64,000 nt of DNA from Neolewinella aquimaris. GTDB lineage: Bacteria > Bacteroidota > Bacteroidia > Chitinophagales > Saprospiraceae. Made by a program: the position numbers and the translations under genes. The notes beneath the pieces are model-generated. The model had not been told where the DNA came from, searched no databases, and saw only the letters and a list, made by a program, of their open reading frames with translations. The DNA lies in contig NZ_JACIFF010000001.1 of assembly GCF_014197245.1 (NCBI RefSeq), positions 620,001 through 684,000 on the forward strand. Reading direction: 5' to 3'. Below, piece after piece: positions 40,310-49,852 of the stretch; within the stretch, counting starts at the first letter, position 1, and each line of letters opens with the position of its first letter.

Positions 40310-43300
40310 ATGCGCTTACTCCTTTCGCTTCTTTTGCTCGTCGGAGCAACGACCGTGGCCACCGCACAACTCGCGGAATTGGCACCCGGAACCGCGCTGC
40401 CCGAGTTCGAACCCGAACTGGAAATCTTCATGACCGCCACCCGGAACACCCGGGCAAAGGAAGCCTACGCCAATTTTGTCGGCGTACTCTACGGAGGGGG
40501 ATTCTCACCCGAACAGCAGGCGCGCATCGTGAACAGCATCATCGGCCTCGCGAGCCTTAAGATTCAGAGCGACCAGGGAATGGCCAACTACCTGGACATT
40601 CAGAAATTTCTGCAGGGGAAGGAGAAGGAACGCGCCTTACTTTTCAAAGAATTTCACGATATGCTGGGACAGACGCTTGCCCAGCCGGAAGTATCCGTAG
40701 CCGCGCTGAATGCTACCCTGGCCAACGCACTGGTCTACCTGAACTCCGCCCGACTCGACCGAAAATCGGGACCGAACGGCTGGATCGTTGCCGGCGGCAA
40801 GCCCCATTTCACCTTCGAAGATCATCCCGTATTGCGCATCGATACCGTGCAACGACTCATGGGTGTGACGACGGGCGACAGCATCACCATTCAGGAGACG
40901 CAGCTGTTCGTTAACCTCGGACAGGGCACCGTGACCGGGAAGGGGGGGCGTACCGACTGGCGCCGTGTGGGACTGTCCAGTGACGTTTTCGTCCGCCTGG
41001 TCGACTACCACTTCGACACCGACCGGGAATTGCTGACGTCCGACTCCGCTCAGTTTCAGTATCCCGCCTACTTCGGAGACCGTATTCTGTACGGTCAGTT
41101 CAGGGACCGGCTGCAGTCGGGGGGCGCCCGGCCGGGTGGCGACGTACCCGCCTTCGTAAGTACCCAAGGCTACATCAATGTCGATAACGTCGGAGAAGGG
41201 ATGAGCCTAAGCGGTAATTTCGAGTTGCGGGCAAGTAAAGTGTACGTGCTCAGCGACGAGGGGCAACGCGCCGTGGTATCGCTTCAGGTGGTTGACGGGG
41301 AGGACAACCGCAAGGTGAGGGGACTGAGTACCCAATTCACACTAGAGCCCGGAAAGCGCATTACCGCCCAGAAGGTGGATCTATCGGTATTTTTCGGCCA
41401 GGATAGCCTCTATCATCCCAGCGTGAGTATCGATGTCGATGTTCCCGAGCGCCGGGTGGAATTGATCCGGACCAAATCCAGCTCCGATCAACTGCCCTTT
41501 TTTCATAGCGGAAATGGATTTAACATCAATGCCGATAACATCAGCGTGTACCTGAATCAGGACAGCGCCGTAGTCGGCCGCAGGACGGTAAGTTTCCAGG
41601 AAAAGGGCGACGTGATCTTTGAAAGTGAGAATTTCTTCAGTGAACGAGATTACAATCAAATTCGGGCGCTGTCGGGCTTCAATCCGCTGGAAGTGATCTA
41701 TCGCTACCAGTCCTCCCTCTACGGGAACACCGATACGATTGGCATCAACAGCCTGGCTACTGAATTCAGGTCCGACCTTACGGGAAAGGACATCGAGTCG
41801 GTCATCTTCGACCTACAGGACCGCGGCTTTCTGAGCTACGATGCAGAAACAGGCAAAATTGCCCTCAAACCCAAGCTGGCCCACTTCGTCCTCTCGCAGC
41901 GTAAGGCCAAGGATTACGACCGCCTGCGCTTAGTGAGCAGCAGCCCGGTGGAAAACGCCTTTATCGACCTGAAGGGCGGAACGATCCGCGTGGATGGGGT
42001 GCAGCCAATCTCACTTAACAACCGCAAGCAGATTGCAATCAAGCCCTACGCCGGCCAGGTTTCGATCGTGGGGGACCGCAACCTCGACTTCGGGGGGCAG
42101 GTATACGCCGGTGCCGCCATCCTGTCGGGAAAAGACTTTCACTTCAAGTACGATCCGTACTACATTCAGTTCGACTCGGTTAACTACATCGACCTGTTCC
42201 TGCCGGAAGGCGGAGAGGTAAAGGAGGGGGCAAGGAAGTTGTCCACCGCCAGCCGCATTGAAAACGTCAGCGGGTACCTGCTCATCGACGCTCCGAAGAA
42301 CAAGAGCGGATCGGAAGACATCGGCTACTTTCCCTCCCTGCAGACCCGGGGTCCGAGCTACATTTACTACGATCGGGCCGACACGAATTCCCTTTACTCC
42401 CGCGATAGCTTTTACTTCGAACTGGCGCCCTTCAGCATGAATAACCTGGACAGCCTCACGGAGCTGAATCTGGAACTGAAGGGAGAGTTGGTCAGTGGAG
42501 GCATATTCCCCCGTATGGAGCAGACCCTCAGCGTGCAGGACGACGGCAGCCTCGGCTTCGTCGGTGAGACCGATAGTCAGGGAGCGGCGGCCTACGGCGA
42601 CCGGGGAACCTATACCGGACAGGTCACCCTGAATAACACGGGACTGGCCGGCAGCGGCACCTTTAAGTACCTGGAGGCCGAAATTCAGAGCGACGACATC
42701 CGGTTCGGCGTCGACAGCACGACGGCTACCACGGAATCTTTCTCGCTTGCCCGCTCGGTGACCGAAGAACGCAGCGTACCCCAGGTGGAGGGATCGAGAG
42801 TAAACGTTACGTTCCGTCCCTACGGCGATTCCCTGGCGGTGGTTCCTGCGGAGGGAGCCTCTTTCCAATTGTTCGGCAACCCCGACCGGGCATTTAACGG
42901 CACCCTGGTGCTTACGCCCGATGCGCTGCGGGGCACCGGCGTATTCGACTGGCCGCAGGCTCGCATTACGAGCGACTACTTCAGCTTCGGCGCCGATCAG
43001 AGCATGGCCGATACCGCGACGGTAGCCATCAAAAGCCAACAGAACCGCGACGAGATTGCCCTGGCGACCTCCAACGTAGCTACGGAAGTAGACTTTGCCG
43101 CCGGTATCGCGACCTTCCGCAACAACGGTACCGAGCTTGCCACGGAGTTGCCGTACATCCAATTCAGAACGAGCAGCGACCGCTTCGACTGGAATATGGA
43201 AAGCGGAAACATCACCTTCGAGACCCAGGCCGGTAAGGACCGGTTCACCAGCATGAATCCGGATCAGGACAGCCTAACCTTCACCGGCAATTCCGCGGTC

Positions 43301-45010
43301 TACGACAACCTGGCCAGCCAACTCGAGGTGGGAGGAGTGCCCTTTGTGATCAGTGCGGACGCGAAAATATACCCCTCCGACAGCACCATTCTCGTGCAGC
43401 CCAATGCCAAAATTGGCCAGCTGACTAACGCCCGCATCGTAGCCGATACCCTTAACCAGTACCACGTCATCAACCGGGCGACGGTCGACATTGCTGGGCG
43501 TAAGGAGTACACGGCCTCCGGCTTTTACGAATACAAGGTTGGACCCCACGAGCAGGAGTTTGAGTTGCAGAACATCGTCGGCACCCGGATCGGTAAGGGG
43601 CTGCAGTCCGAAAAAGCCACCGCTACCCGCGCAGAGGGTCAGATCGATGAGGATGCCACCTTCTACATCGACGACAAAACCCGCTTTTACGGCACCATCA
43701 GTCTGGACGCCGGCAGTGAGGGGCTTGCCTTCGACGGGTTTGCCCGGATCGAGGACGACAAGCTCGCCGCCGCCGAATGGTTCGTGGTTGAGAGCGAGGG
43801 CGATAAGACCAATCTCGTCCTCAGCACCAGTTCCGCCAGCGGTCCGGACGGTAAACCCCTCAACACCGGCTTCTACCTCAGCAAACCGGAACGCCACATC
43901 TACCCCAGCCTCATACAAACCCTGCACCGCCGGGTCGATCACCCGATTCTGGACGCCAGCGGGGTGTTCACCTACGACGAAGCACAGCAGCAGTTCCTAT
44001 TCGGCGACAGCAGCCGCGTCAACAACCCAGCCGGGACTGAAGGAAACCTGATGATCTACGACACCCAGTCGGGGCTGATCAGCGGGGACGGCGAGCTCGG
44101 AATCGGAGGGCGCCTCAAGTACATCGGCATGCGCAGCTACGGCACCATCGCCATGGAGCTGCCCGAACAGTTCGCGCCGGAGGAAGCACCTGAGTCGGTA
44201 GCCCTAGAGGAAAATGAACCCGCCGCCGATTCCACCGCAACGGACGCCCAGCCCGGCACCCTGACCGACAATATGTTCCTGCTCGAAGAAGAGACCAAGG
44301 ATGCTCCCGCTACCGACGTGACTGAACTCAGCCTCACGGTAGACGCTCCCGAAGCCGAACTGTACCCGGAAACCAACGTGGAACTGATGGCGGCCATCGA
44401 CCTCATCCTTCCCGAGCGCCTTGTTCAGCTTATGGCGACCGATATCATCTCCGGTGGGTACAGTGCGGAAGCCCTGGGTATCAACGCCCGCATACCCTTC
44501 GCCACGGCCGGTATCAAGAGCTTGTTTCCCGCCGGTGCCGACCGCGAGCGGGCCATTGCCGGACTCGCTGCCGATGCCGTCGATCTGCCACCCACGATCA
44601 ATCGTCACACCTTCCTGTTTTCCGACATGAAGATGCGCTGGAACACCGATTACCAGTCGTTCGTAAGCACGGGAACGCTCCACGGACTGGCTTCGATCGG
44701 CGGGCAGGGGGTCAGCAAACGGATCGAAACTTACCTGGAGGTGAAGATGACCACCGGCGGCGATGACCGGTTGTACCTGTTCATCAAGTCGCCCAGTGAA
44801 ACCTACTACTTCTTTGGGTTTAAGGACGGCATCCTGAACGTCGCAAGCAACAACAACAGCTTCATGAATGCCTTTCGTGAACTGAAGCCAAAGGACGTGG
44901 TGCTGGAGATGGAGGACGGTCAGACCTACGAGATCGTTGAAGTTACGCCCGGAACGGCCCAGACTTTCCTGCGGCGGGCCCAGGCGGCCTTTGCCGAAAC
45001 GGCGGACTAG
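40310..45010 (+). CDS. Very large exported protein of unknown function
   Basis: A 1566-residue protein I cannot assign to a named family. A clear signal peptide (1-19, cleavage near ATA-Q) starts it. The rest looks beta-rich, with recurrent stretches on ITSDYFSFGAD, QSDDIRFGVD and LASQLEVGGVPFVISADAKI that are reminiscent of OstA/LptA-like repeats. Residues about 1285-1345 are acidic and low in complexity. There is no membrane anchor and no T9SS domain at the C-terminus. The ATG at 40310 is preferred to a TTG at 40295. It follows prmA by 11 nt and overlaps convergent DUF58 by 4 nt. Confidence 0.75.
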   Translation: MRLLLSLLLLVGATTVATAQLAELAPGTALPEFEPELEIFMTATRNTRAKEAYANFVGVLYGGGFSPEQQARIVNSIIGLASLKIQSDQGMANYLDIQKFLQGKEKERALLFKEFHDMLGQTLAQPEVSVAALNATLANALVYLNSARLDRKSGPNGWIVAGGKPHFTFEDHPVLRIDTVQRLMGVTTGDSITIQETQLFVNLGQGTVTGKGGRTDWRRVGLSSDVFVRLVDYHFDTDRELLTSDSAQFQYPAYFGDRILYGQFRDRLQSGGARPGGDVPAFVSTQGYINVDNVGEGMSLSGNFELRASKVYVLSDEGQRAVVSLQVVDGEDNRKVRGLSTQFTLEPGKRITAQKVDLSVFFGQDSLYHPSVSIDVDVPERRVELIRTKSSSDQLPFFHSGNGFNINADNISVYLNQDSAVVGRRTVSFQEKGDVIFESENFFSERDYNQIRALSGFNPLEVIYRYQSSLYGNTDTIGINSLATEFRSDLTGKDIESVIFDLQDRGFLSYDAETGKIALKPKLAHFVLSQRKAKDYDRLRLVSSSPVENAFIDLKGGTIRVDGVQPISLNNRKQIAIKPYAGQVSIVGDRNLDFGGQVYAGAAILSGKDFHFKYDPYYIQFDSVNYIDLFLPEGGEVKEGARKLSTASRIENVSGYLLIDAPKNKSGSEDIGYFPSLQTRGPSYIYYDRADTNSLYSRDSFYFELAPFSMNNLDSLTELNLELKGELVSGGIFPRMEQTLSVQDDGSLGFVGETDSQGAAAYGDRGTYTGQVTLNNTGLAGSGTFKYLEAEIQSDDIRFGVDSTTATTESFSLARSVTEERSVPQVEGSRVNVTFRPYGDSLAVVPAEGASFQLFGNPDRAFNGTLVLTPDALRGTGVFDWPQARITSDYFSFGADQSMADTATVAIKSQQNRDEIALATSNVATEVDFAAGIATFRNNGTELATELPYIQFRTSSDRFDWNMESGNITFETQAGKDRFTSMNPDQDSLTFTGNSAVYDNLASQLEVGGVPFVISADAKIYPSDSTILVQPNAKIGQLTNARIVADTLNQYHVINRATVDIAGRKEYTASGFYEYKVGPHEQEFELQNIVGTRIGKGLQSEKATATRAEGQIDEDATFYIDDKTRFYGTISLDAGSEGLAFDGFARIEDDKLAAAEWFVVESEGDKTNLVLSTSSASGPDGKPLNTGFYLSKPERHIYPSLIQTLHRRVDHPILDASGVFTYDEAQQQFLFGDSSRVNNPAGTEGNLMIYDTQSGLISGDGELGIGGRLKYIGMRSYGTIAMELPEQFAPEEAPESVALEENEPAADSTATDAQPGTLTDNMFLLEEETKDAPATDVTELSLTVDAPEAELYPETNVELMAAIDLILPERLVQLMATDIISGGYSAEALGINARIPFATAGIKSLFPAGADRERAIAGLAADAVDLPPTINRHTFLFSDMKMRWNTDYQSFVSTGTLHGLASIGGQGVSKRIETYLEVKMTTGGDDRLYLFIKSPSETYYFFGFKDGILNVASNNNSFMNAFRELKPKDVVLEMEDGQTYEIVEVTPGTAQTFLRRAQAAFAETAD

Positions 45011-45933
45011 CGCATCCGTGCCCGCTTTACGAGGTACTGCTGGAGTACGGTGCGGAATCCGCCCTTGATGTCCGCCAGCACGTAGTCGACCTTGTACTGC
45101 AAGCACTTCAGGCGCAGTCGCTCCTGGTAGGCGGCGACCTGCTCGACGTAATATTCCTTCACCTGCTGGGGTTGCAGCTTCACCCGTTCGCCGCTCTCCA
45201 TGTCGATGAACTCGTAGGGCCGATTCTCGAATTCGAAGTCGATCTCCCGCTGCTTATCGATGGTGTGGAAGAGGACGACCTCGTGCTTCGCGTGCTTGAG
45301 GTGCTGGAGGGCGGCGAAGAGGTCCTCCTCCCGTTCCGTATCGTCAAACATATCGCTGAAGATCACGACTAGCGACCTGCGGTGAATGCTATCGGCAATC
45401 TGGTGCAGGGCCTGGGCGGCCGCGGTCTTTACGTCGTGAGTTGGGTAATCTAATTGTTGCTGCAGGTGGGTGAGCATCAGCCGGTAGTGGGTGGTGCTCG
45501 ACTTCGGACGGGTGTGCAGATCCACGCCTTCGTTGAAGAAGGTAAGGCCGAATGCATCGCGCTGTTTCATCAGCAGGTTCATCAGGCTGGCCGCCGCCAG
45601 GGCGCTGAATCGAATCTTGTTGACGTGATCCTCGGACCGTCCGGTTACTTCCGGAAAGTACATGCTCGAGCTGGTGTCGACGACGATCTGGCAGCGCAGG
45701 TTGGTTTCCTCCTCGTACCGTTTGGTGTACATCTTATCGGTGCGCGCAAAGACCTTCCAGTCGATGTTGCGGGTCGGCTCCCCCTGGTTGTAGATGCGGT
45801 GTTCGGCGAATTCTACGCTGAAGCCGTGGAAGGGGCTTTTGTGGAGGCCGATGATGAAGCCCTCCACCACCTGGCGGGCGAGCAATTCGAGGTTGCCGAG
45901 GTTGCGTACCTGGTCGTTGGTAATGAGCTGCAT
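45007..45933 (-). CDS. DUF58 domain protein with von Willebrand A-like fold
   Basis: A 308-residue cytoplasmic DUF58 protein, usually paired with a MoxR AAA ATPase in chaperone-like systems. The signature YNQGEPTRNIDWKVFART (48-65) and the metal-site motif DTSSSM (86-91) are both intact. There is no moxR or BatA-like gene here, so it stands apart from its usual partners. Start MQLITNDQVR at 45933. Its 3' end overlaps the giant gene by 4 nt. Confidence 0.9.
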   Translation of the reverse strand: MQLITNDQVRNLGNLELLARQVVEGFIIGLHKSPFHGFSVEFAEHRIYNQGEPTRNIDWKVFARTDKMYTKRYEEETNLRCQIVVDTSSSMYFPEVTGRSEDHVNKIRFSALAAASLMNLLMKQRDAFGLTFFNEGVDLHTRPKSSTTHYRLMLTHLQQQLDYPTHDVKTAAAQALHQIADSIHRRSLVVIFSDMFDDTEREEDLFAALQHLKHAKHEVVLFHTIDKQREIDFEFENRPYEFIDMESGERVKLQPQQVKEYYVEQVAAYQERLRLKCLQYKVDYVLADIKGGFRTVLQQYLVKRARMR

Positions 45934-45997
45934 GGAATAACTTAAGGCCGCGTTGGGCGTTCGTCGAATAGAACGAAAGGTAAACCTTTCAACGTAC

Positions 45998-46005
45998 TAA
46001 CTTCG
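45998..46005 (+). promoter_or_regulatory. -7-like box for a likely leaderless mRNA
   Basis: TAACTTCG (one mismatch to TAnnTTTG) ends 4 nt before the ATG at 46010. Confidence 0.45.
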
Positions 46006-46009
46006 GATC

Positions 46010-46474
46010 ATGTTAGGAAAAGTAAAACAGTGGCTGGGGATCGAGGGCGTCAAATTGGAGCTGATCCTGCCCGATGATTTTCACCCCCGCCAGGGCAGTC
46101 TGGCCGGCACCATTCGCCTCACGAGCAAGAACGCCCAGCGGGTATCGGCCATCAAGGTGGTCATGGTGGAAAAGTACTCACGGGGAAAGGACGACAGTCA
46201 GCTCGTAGACGAGTACGAACTCGGGCGCCACATCATCACCGATCTCATCGAGGTACCCGCCGGCGGAATCCCGGTAGAAGTCACCTTCCGAATCTCCTTC
46301 ACCCCCGTAGATTCTCCGATCGACGAGTTCGCCAGTAAGAACGTCCTCTACGGCGGCCTGGCCTGGGCGGCCAAAAAGCTGAGGGGCGTCCAGTCGGAAT
46401 ACCGGATCGAGGCGGAAGCACAGGTGCAGGGCGTAGGCCTTAACCCCTTTGACAAACAGGTACTTACCCCCTAA
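46010..46474 (+). CDS. Arrestin-like (Spo0M-type) protein, tentative
   Basis: A 154-residue cytoplasmic protein that I place loosely with the Spo0M/arrestin-like fold: an N-terminal helix region (MLGKVKQWLGIEGVKLELIL), then a beta-sandwich pattern (GSLAGTIRLTSKNAQRVSAIKVVMVEKYSRG and GIPVEVTFRISFTPVDSP). It is shorter than typical Spo0M (about 250 residues) and lacks the C-terminal half. No catalytic motif is seen. A small scaffold role is conceivable; function unknown. Confidence 0.5.
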   Translation: MLGKVKQWLGIEGVKLELILPDDFHPRQGSLAGTIRLTSKNAQRVSAIKVVMVEKYSRGKDDSQLVDEYELGRHIITDLIEVPAGGIPVEVTFRISFTPVDSPIDEFASKNVLYGGLAWAAKKLRGVQSEYRIEAEAQVQGVGLNPFDKQVLTP

Positions 46475-46535
46475 CTGCTCACGGCTCCGTTGGGCGGCGG
46501 CGCGCGGGTGCAATGATCTTTCCCTCTAATGCAAA

Positions 46536-47423
46536 TTACGCGAGATGACGCGTAAAGAACTCGATGGTGCGGGACCAAGCCAATTGGGCCGCGGCTTCAT
46601 CGTAGCGGGGAGTAGTATCGTTGTGAAAGCCGTGCTGCACGCCGGCGTACACGTGCGCCGAATGTTCCTTGTCGTTTTCGATCAACGCCCGGGCGTAATC
46701 GGGCCATCCGGCATTTACGCGCTCGTCTAGGCCTCCGAAGTGTAATTGCAGGGGGGCAGTGATACGGGGTACTTCCTCCGCCGACGGCTGCTCTCCGTAG
46801 AAGGGCACGGCAGCCGCAAGTTCCGGCACCCGTACCGCCATATTGTTAGCAACCGACCCCCCGAAGCAGAAGCCCACGACGCCCACTTTTCCGTTCACGC
46901 CAGACAAGCCCCTGAGGTGAGCGTAGCCGGCAATGAAGTCTTCCAGCATCTCCGCGCCGTCGCGCTGCCGTTGCAGCGCGCGTCCGTCGTCGTCGTTGCC
47001 CGGATAGCCGCCCAGGGGAGTGAGGGCGTCCGGTGCAAGTGCCGTGAAGCCGGCGAGGGCGGCCCGGCGGGCCACGTCTTCGATGTGAGGATTGAGTCCG
47101 CGGTTTTCGTGGACGACGAGCACCCCGCCGGTTGGTCCCTCCGCATCGGCCGGCCGGGCAAGCAGCGCCCTGATCTCGCCTCCACCGTCGGGTGAATTAT
47201 AGGTCACGTACTCCGTGGTGATGCGCGGATCGTCGGGTTGTACCTGTAGCGCGGTAGCGTATTTCGGTTGTAAGTAGTCCAGGATGCCCTTGACGGTAAG
47301 CCCGCCCACCGCAAAAACGCCGAGGCGCTCGATGAAATCCCGCCGCTCGATCTGGCTGTGCACGTAGCGGTCGAAGAGACGGTAGATTTCCGGATTTAAC
47401 TCAGCCTTATTAATCTTACTCAT
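46536..47423 (-). CDS. Dienelactone hydrolase family protein with possible Tat signal
   Basis: Alpha/beta hydrolase of 295 residues with the Cys-Asp-His triad of dienelactone hydrolases: C186 in GFCFGGS, D233 in GGLDERV, H264 in QHGFHN. Residues 27-48 (RRDFIERLGVFAVGGLTV) look like a twin-arginine signal, but with a 26-residue N-terminal extension and no clean cleavage site, so export is uncertain. The true substrate is unknown; the family also includes esterases unrelated to chlorocatechol breakdown. Confidence 0.88.
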   Translation of the reverse strand: MSKINKAELNPEIYRLFDRYVHSQIERRDFIERLGVFAVGGLTVKGILDYLQPKYATALQVQPDDPRITTEYVTYNSPDGGGEIRALLARPADAEGPTGGVLVVHENRGLNPHIEDVARRAALAGFTALAPDALTPLGGYPGNDDDGRALQRQRDGAEMLEDFIAGYAHLRGLSGVNGKVGVVGFCFGGSVANNMAVRVPELAAAVPFYGEQPSAEEVPRITAPLQLHFGGLDERVNAGWPDYARALIENDKEHSAHVYAGVQHGFHNDTTPRYDEAAAQLAWSRTIEFFTRHLA

Positions 47424-47699
47424 ATTGGGTATTTTGGTGTCGGTTTGGTTGGCATTCCCCGAAAGTGACGGAAATTATCCACCTACTGCTCCCGTAAGAT
47501 ATGCAAAAACCTCATTCCGCTACTTTCCGGAAACCCCTGCTTTTCAGTAATTTCATGGGACCTGCGACCCCGCCAAAAGGGGCGAAAGTATGGAAGGTGA
47601 ACCTAAGATACGGGGTGGGGTAGGTCTACCGTAAGAAACGAATTTTGGGGGCCGCAAACGTTTTTTCATCGACCGGGTTGTACAGTAAGAATTCACCAC
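47424..47699. other. Divergent spacer, nothing recognised
   Basis: A 276-bp gap between the dienelactone hydrolase and the PLP lyase genes. I looked for a -7 box, stem-loops, repeats and small ORFs and saw nothing I can support. Confidence 0.6.
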
Positions 47700-48752
47700 A
47701 TGACGCTGAGAGATGCCGTTAGATCGGCGAGTAACACCGTGTCGCGGGAAGCCCGGGAGGAGGCCTGCATCAGCAGCGACCCTACGGAAGATCGACGACG
47801 AAGAGCACAATCCTTCGCGCGGGTAATCGACTCCGAGGTGGGCGGTACCTGGATGCGGCGTTCCCGTGGCCTAGAGCGTGATTTCGAGCGCGGCGGGATC
47901 TACCTGAAGTTCGAGGGGGATAACCCCACAGGTACCCAGAAGGACCGTATTGCCTTCGCCCACGTGCTGGACGCAATCGAGCGGGGCTTTCACACCATCG
48001 CCTACGCCACCTGCGGCAATTACGGCGTGGCCGTGGCCCTGGCCGCAAAACTGGCCGGACTGCGGTGCGAGATCTTCGTCCCGGCCGGCTACCACACCAA
48101 ACGACTAAAGGAAATGGAGGACCTCGGCGGGCGACTCCACCGGCCGGAGGGAACCTACGAAGATGTCGTCGCCCACAGCAGTAGGGTAGCTAAGCGGAAT
48201 GGCTGGTACGATGCGAATCCGGGCAAGCAAAACTCCACCCTACAGTTGCGCGCGTACGCTCACATCGCTCAGGAAATATTCGAAGACCTGCGTCGGGTTC
48301 CGGACGTGGTGGCCGTACCCGTATCCAATGGCACCCTGCTGGCCGGCATCCATCAGGGCTTCGCTGAGCTGCTGGCCCGGGGCACGATCGACAAGCTCCC
48401 CCGCATGATCGCGGCTTCATCCACCCACAAGAATCCCATCGTCTCGTCGTTTCTCGCGGGCAGCCGGACGTGTCAGGACCTGCGTCCCGAACAGATCAGG
48501 GAAACTACCATCAACGAGCCGTTGATCAACTGGCACAGTTTCGACGGTCAGGAAGCCCTCGATGCGATCTTTGCGAGTGGGGGAACGGCGCGGCACATCT
48601 CGGATGAGAAAATGCGTAAAATGTCGGCCTACCTGAGCAGTAAGGAGGCGCTGCAGGTGCTTCCCGCCTCTACGGCCGGGCTGATTGCCCTGCTGGAATT
48701 GTCCGATCCCACGAACGAACTTAGCGTTGCCGTACTGACGGCCAAAAGATAG
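47700..48752 (+). CDS. Threonine synthase-like PLP-dependent lyase
   Basis: Fold-type II PLP enzyme of 350 residues. The cofactor lysine is K81 in GDNPTGTQKDR, and the phosphate-binding loop is CGNYGVAVALAAKL-like (about 105-118). The C-terminal PLP contact PASTAGLIALLEL is present. It is shorter than classical threonine synthase and may be a threonine or serine-type lyase or synthase of narrow role. It is the first gene of a tight operon (8 nt before the DUF1611 gene), which hints at amino-acid metabolism. Exact reaction not readable. Confidence 0.78.
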   Translation: MTLRDAVRSASNTVSREAREEACISSDPTEDRRRRAQSFARVIDSEVGGTWMRRSRGLERDFERGGIYLKFEGDNPTGTQKDRIAFAHVLDAIERGFHTIAYATCGNYGVAVALAAKLAGLRCEIFVPAGYHTKRLKEMEDLGGRLHRPEGTYEDVVAHSSRVAKRNGWYDANPGKQNSTLQLRAYAHIAQEIFEDLRRVPDVVAVPVSNGTLLAGIHQGFAELLARGTIDKLPRMIAASSTHKNPIVSSFLAGSRTCQDLRPEQIRETTINEPLINWHSFDGQEALDAIFASGGTARHISDEKMRKMSAYLSSKEALQVLPASTAGLIALLELSDPTNELSVAVLTAKR

Positions 48753-48760
48753 AACAGTAC

Positions 48761-49852
48761 ATGAGCATTACCCCCCTTGATGGCAAGGCCATCGTTTACG
48801 CCCAGGGCGCCTTCAATACCCCTAACGGAAAGACGGCCCACGGGCTGGCCCGCTTCACCCGCCGCTACGCCGTACTCGGTATCATCGACGACAACTATCG
48901 GGGGCAGGACAGCGGTCAGGTACTGGACGGAAAACCCAACGGCATCCCCGTGTTTGGCAGTTTGCGCGAGGCCCTGGACCAGCTTTCCGAACGACCGGAC
49001 TACTTCGTGATCGGGCTGGCTCCGGACGGAGGGCGACTTCCCGCGGCCGGACGCTCCGCCGTCGCCGAAGCGATCGCAAACGGCCTGCACATTGACAGTG
49101 GCCTGCACGACTTTATTTCCAACGATTCAACCTTGGCGGACGCAGCGCGGGAGCAAGGCGTTACGATCCGCGATGTGCGCAAAACACCCGATCGCGATAA
49201 GCTCCACTTCTTCACCGGTGACATCGAGGAGGTAGACTGCCTAAAGCTGGCGGTACTGGGAACGGACAGCGCCATCGGCAAACGAACGACGGCCTGGCTG
49301 ATCGTTCACGGACTGGAGAAAGCCGGCTACGGGGCACAAATGATCGGTACCGGTCAGACCGGCTGGATGCAGGGCGCGAAGTACTCCATGATCATGGACA
49401 GCTGCATCAACGACTTTGTCTCCGGCGAAATCGAGCACGCGGTGGTAAGTGCCTACCGCAACGAGCAGCCGGACGTGATTGTGATCGAGGGACAGGGATC
49501 CCTGATGAATCCCGCCTATCCGGGAGGATTCGAGATTCTGGCCGCCGGTCGACCCGATTTCGTGATCCTGCAGCATGCGCCGACCCGGCAGGAGTACGAC
49601 GGTTTTCCCGGTTACCGCCTTCATTCCTTGCCCGAACAGATTCAGGCGATCCGGGTCGTTTCCGGGCGGGAGGTGCTGGCCGTAACCCTGAATCACGAAG
49701 GCCTGAAGCCGGAAGAAATCGCGGATGCGTGTAAAAAGGTGACGGAGGACACGGGATTGCCCTGTTATGATGTCCTGGCGAATGGTAGTGAGGAACTGGT
49801 ACGATTGATCGCCGGCAAGCTACCTTCGCCGGATGCGCATTACCCACGTTGA
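48761..49852 (+). CDS. DUF1611 family protein, DgcN-like
   Basis: A 363-residue DUF1611 protein. It has an N-terminal Rossmann-like part and a central P-loop-like motif GTDSAIGKRT (167-176), followed by GTGQTGWMQGA, IVIEGQGSLMNP and FVILQHAPTR. DgcN, a member of this family, has been described as an N-acetyltransferase in D-glutamate breakdown, with DgcA as partner. Here the next gene is an enolase-superfamily enzyme like DgcA, so the pair is recognisable. Substrate identity in this species is inference. Its last 20 nt overlap the next gene. Confidence 0.8.
   Translation: MSITPLDGKAIVYAQGAFNTPNGKTAHGLARFTRRYAVLGIIDDNYRGQDSGQVLDGKPNGIPVFGSLREALDQLSERPDYFVIGLAPDGGRLPAAGRSAVAEAIANGLHIDSGLHDFISNDSTLADAAREQGVTIRDVRKTPDRDKLHFFTGDIEEVDCLKLAVLGTDSAIGKRTTAWLIVHGLEKAGYGAQMIGTGQTGWMQGAKYSMIMDSCINDFVSGEIEHAVVSAYRNEQPDVIVIEGQGSLMNPAYPGGFEILAAGRPDFVILQHAPTRQEYDGFPGYRLHSLPEQIQAIRVVSGREVLAVTLNHEGLKPEEIADACKKVTEDTGLPCYDVLANGSEELVRLIAGKLPSPDAHYPR
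49821..49828 (+). promoter_or_regulatory. Internal -7-like box inside the DUF1611 gene
   Basis: TACCTTCG (one mismatch to TAnnTTTG) ends 4 nt before the ATG at 49833, inside the end of the DUF1611 reading frame. It would allow separate, leaderless expression of the epimerase gene. Confidence 0.4.
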
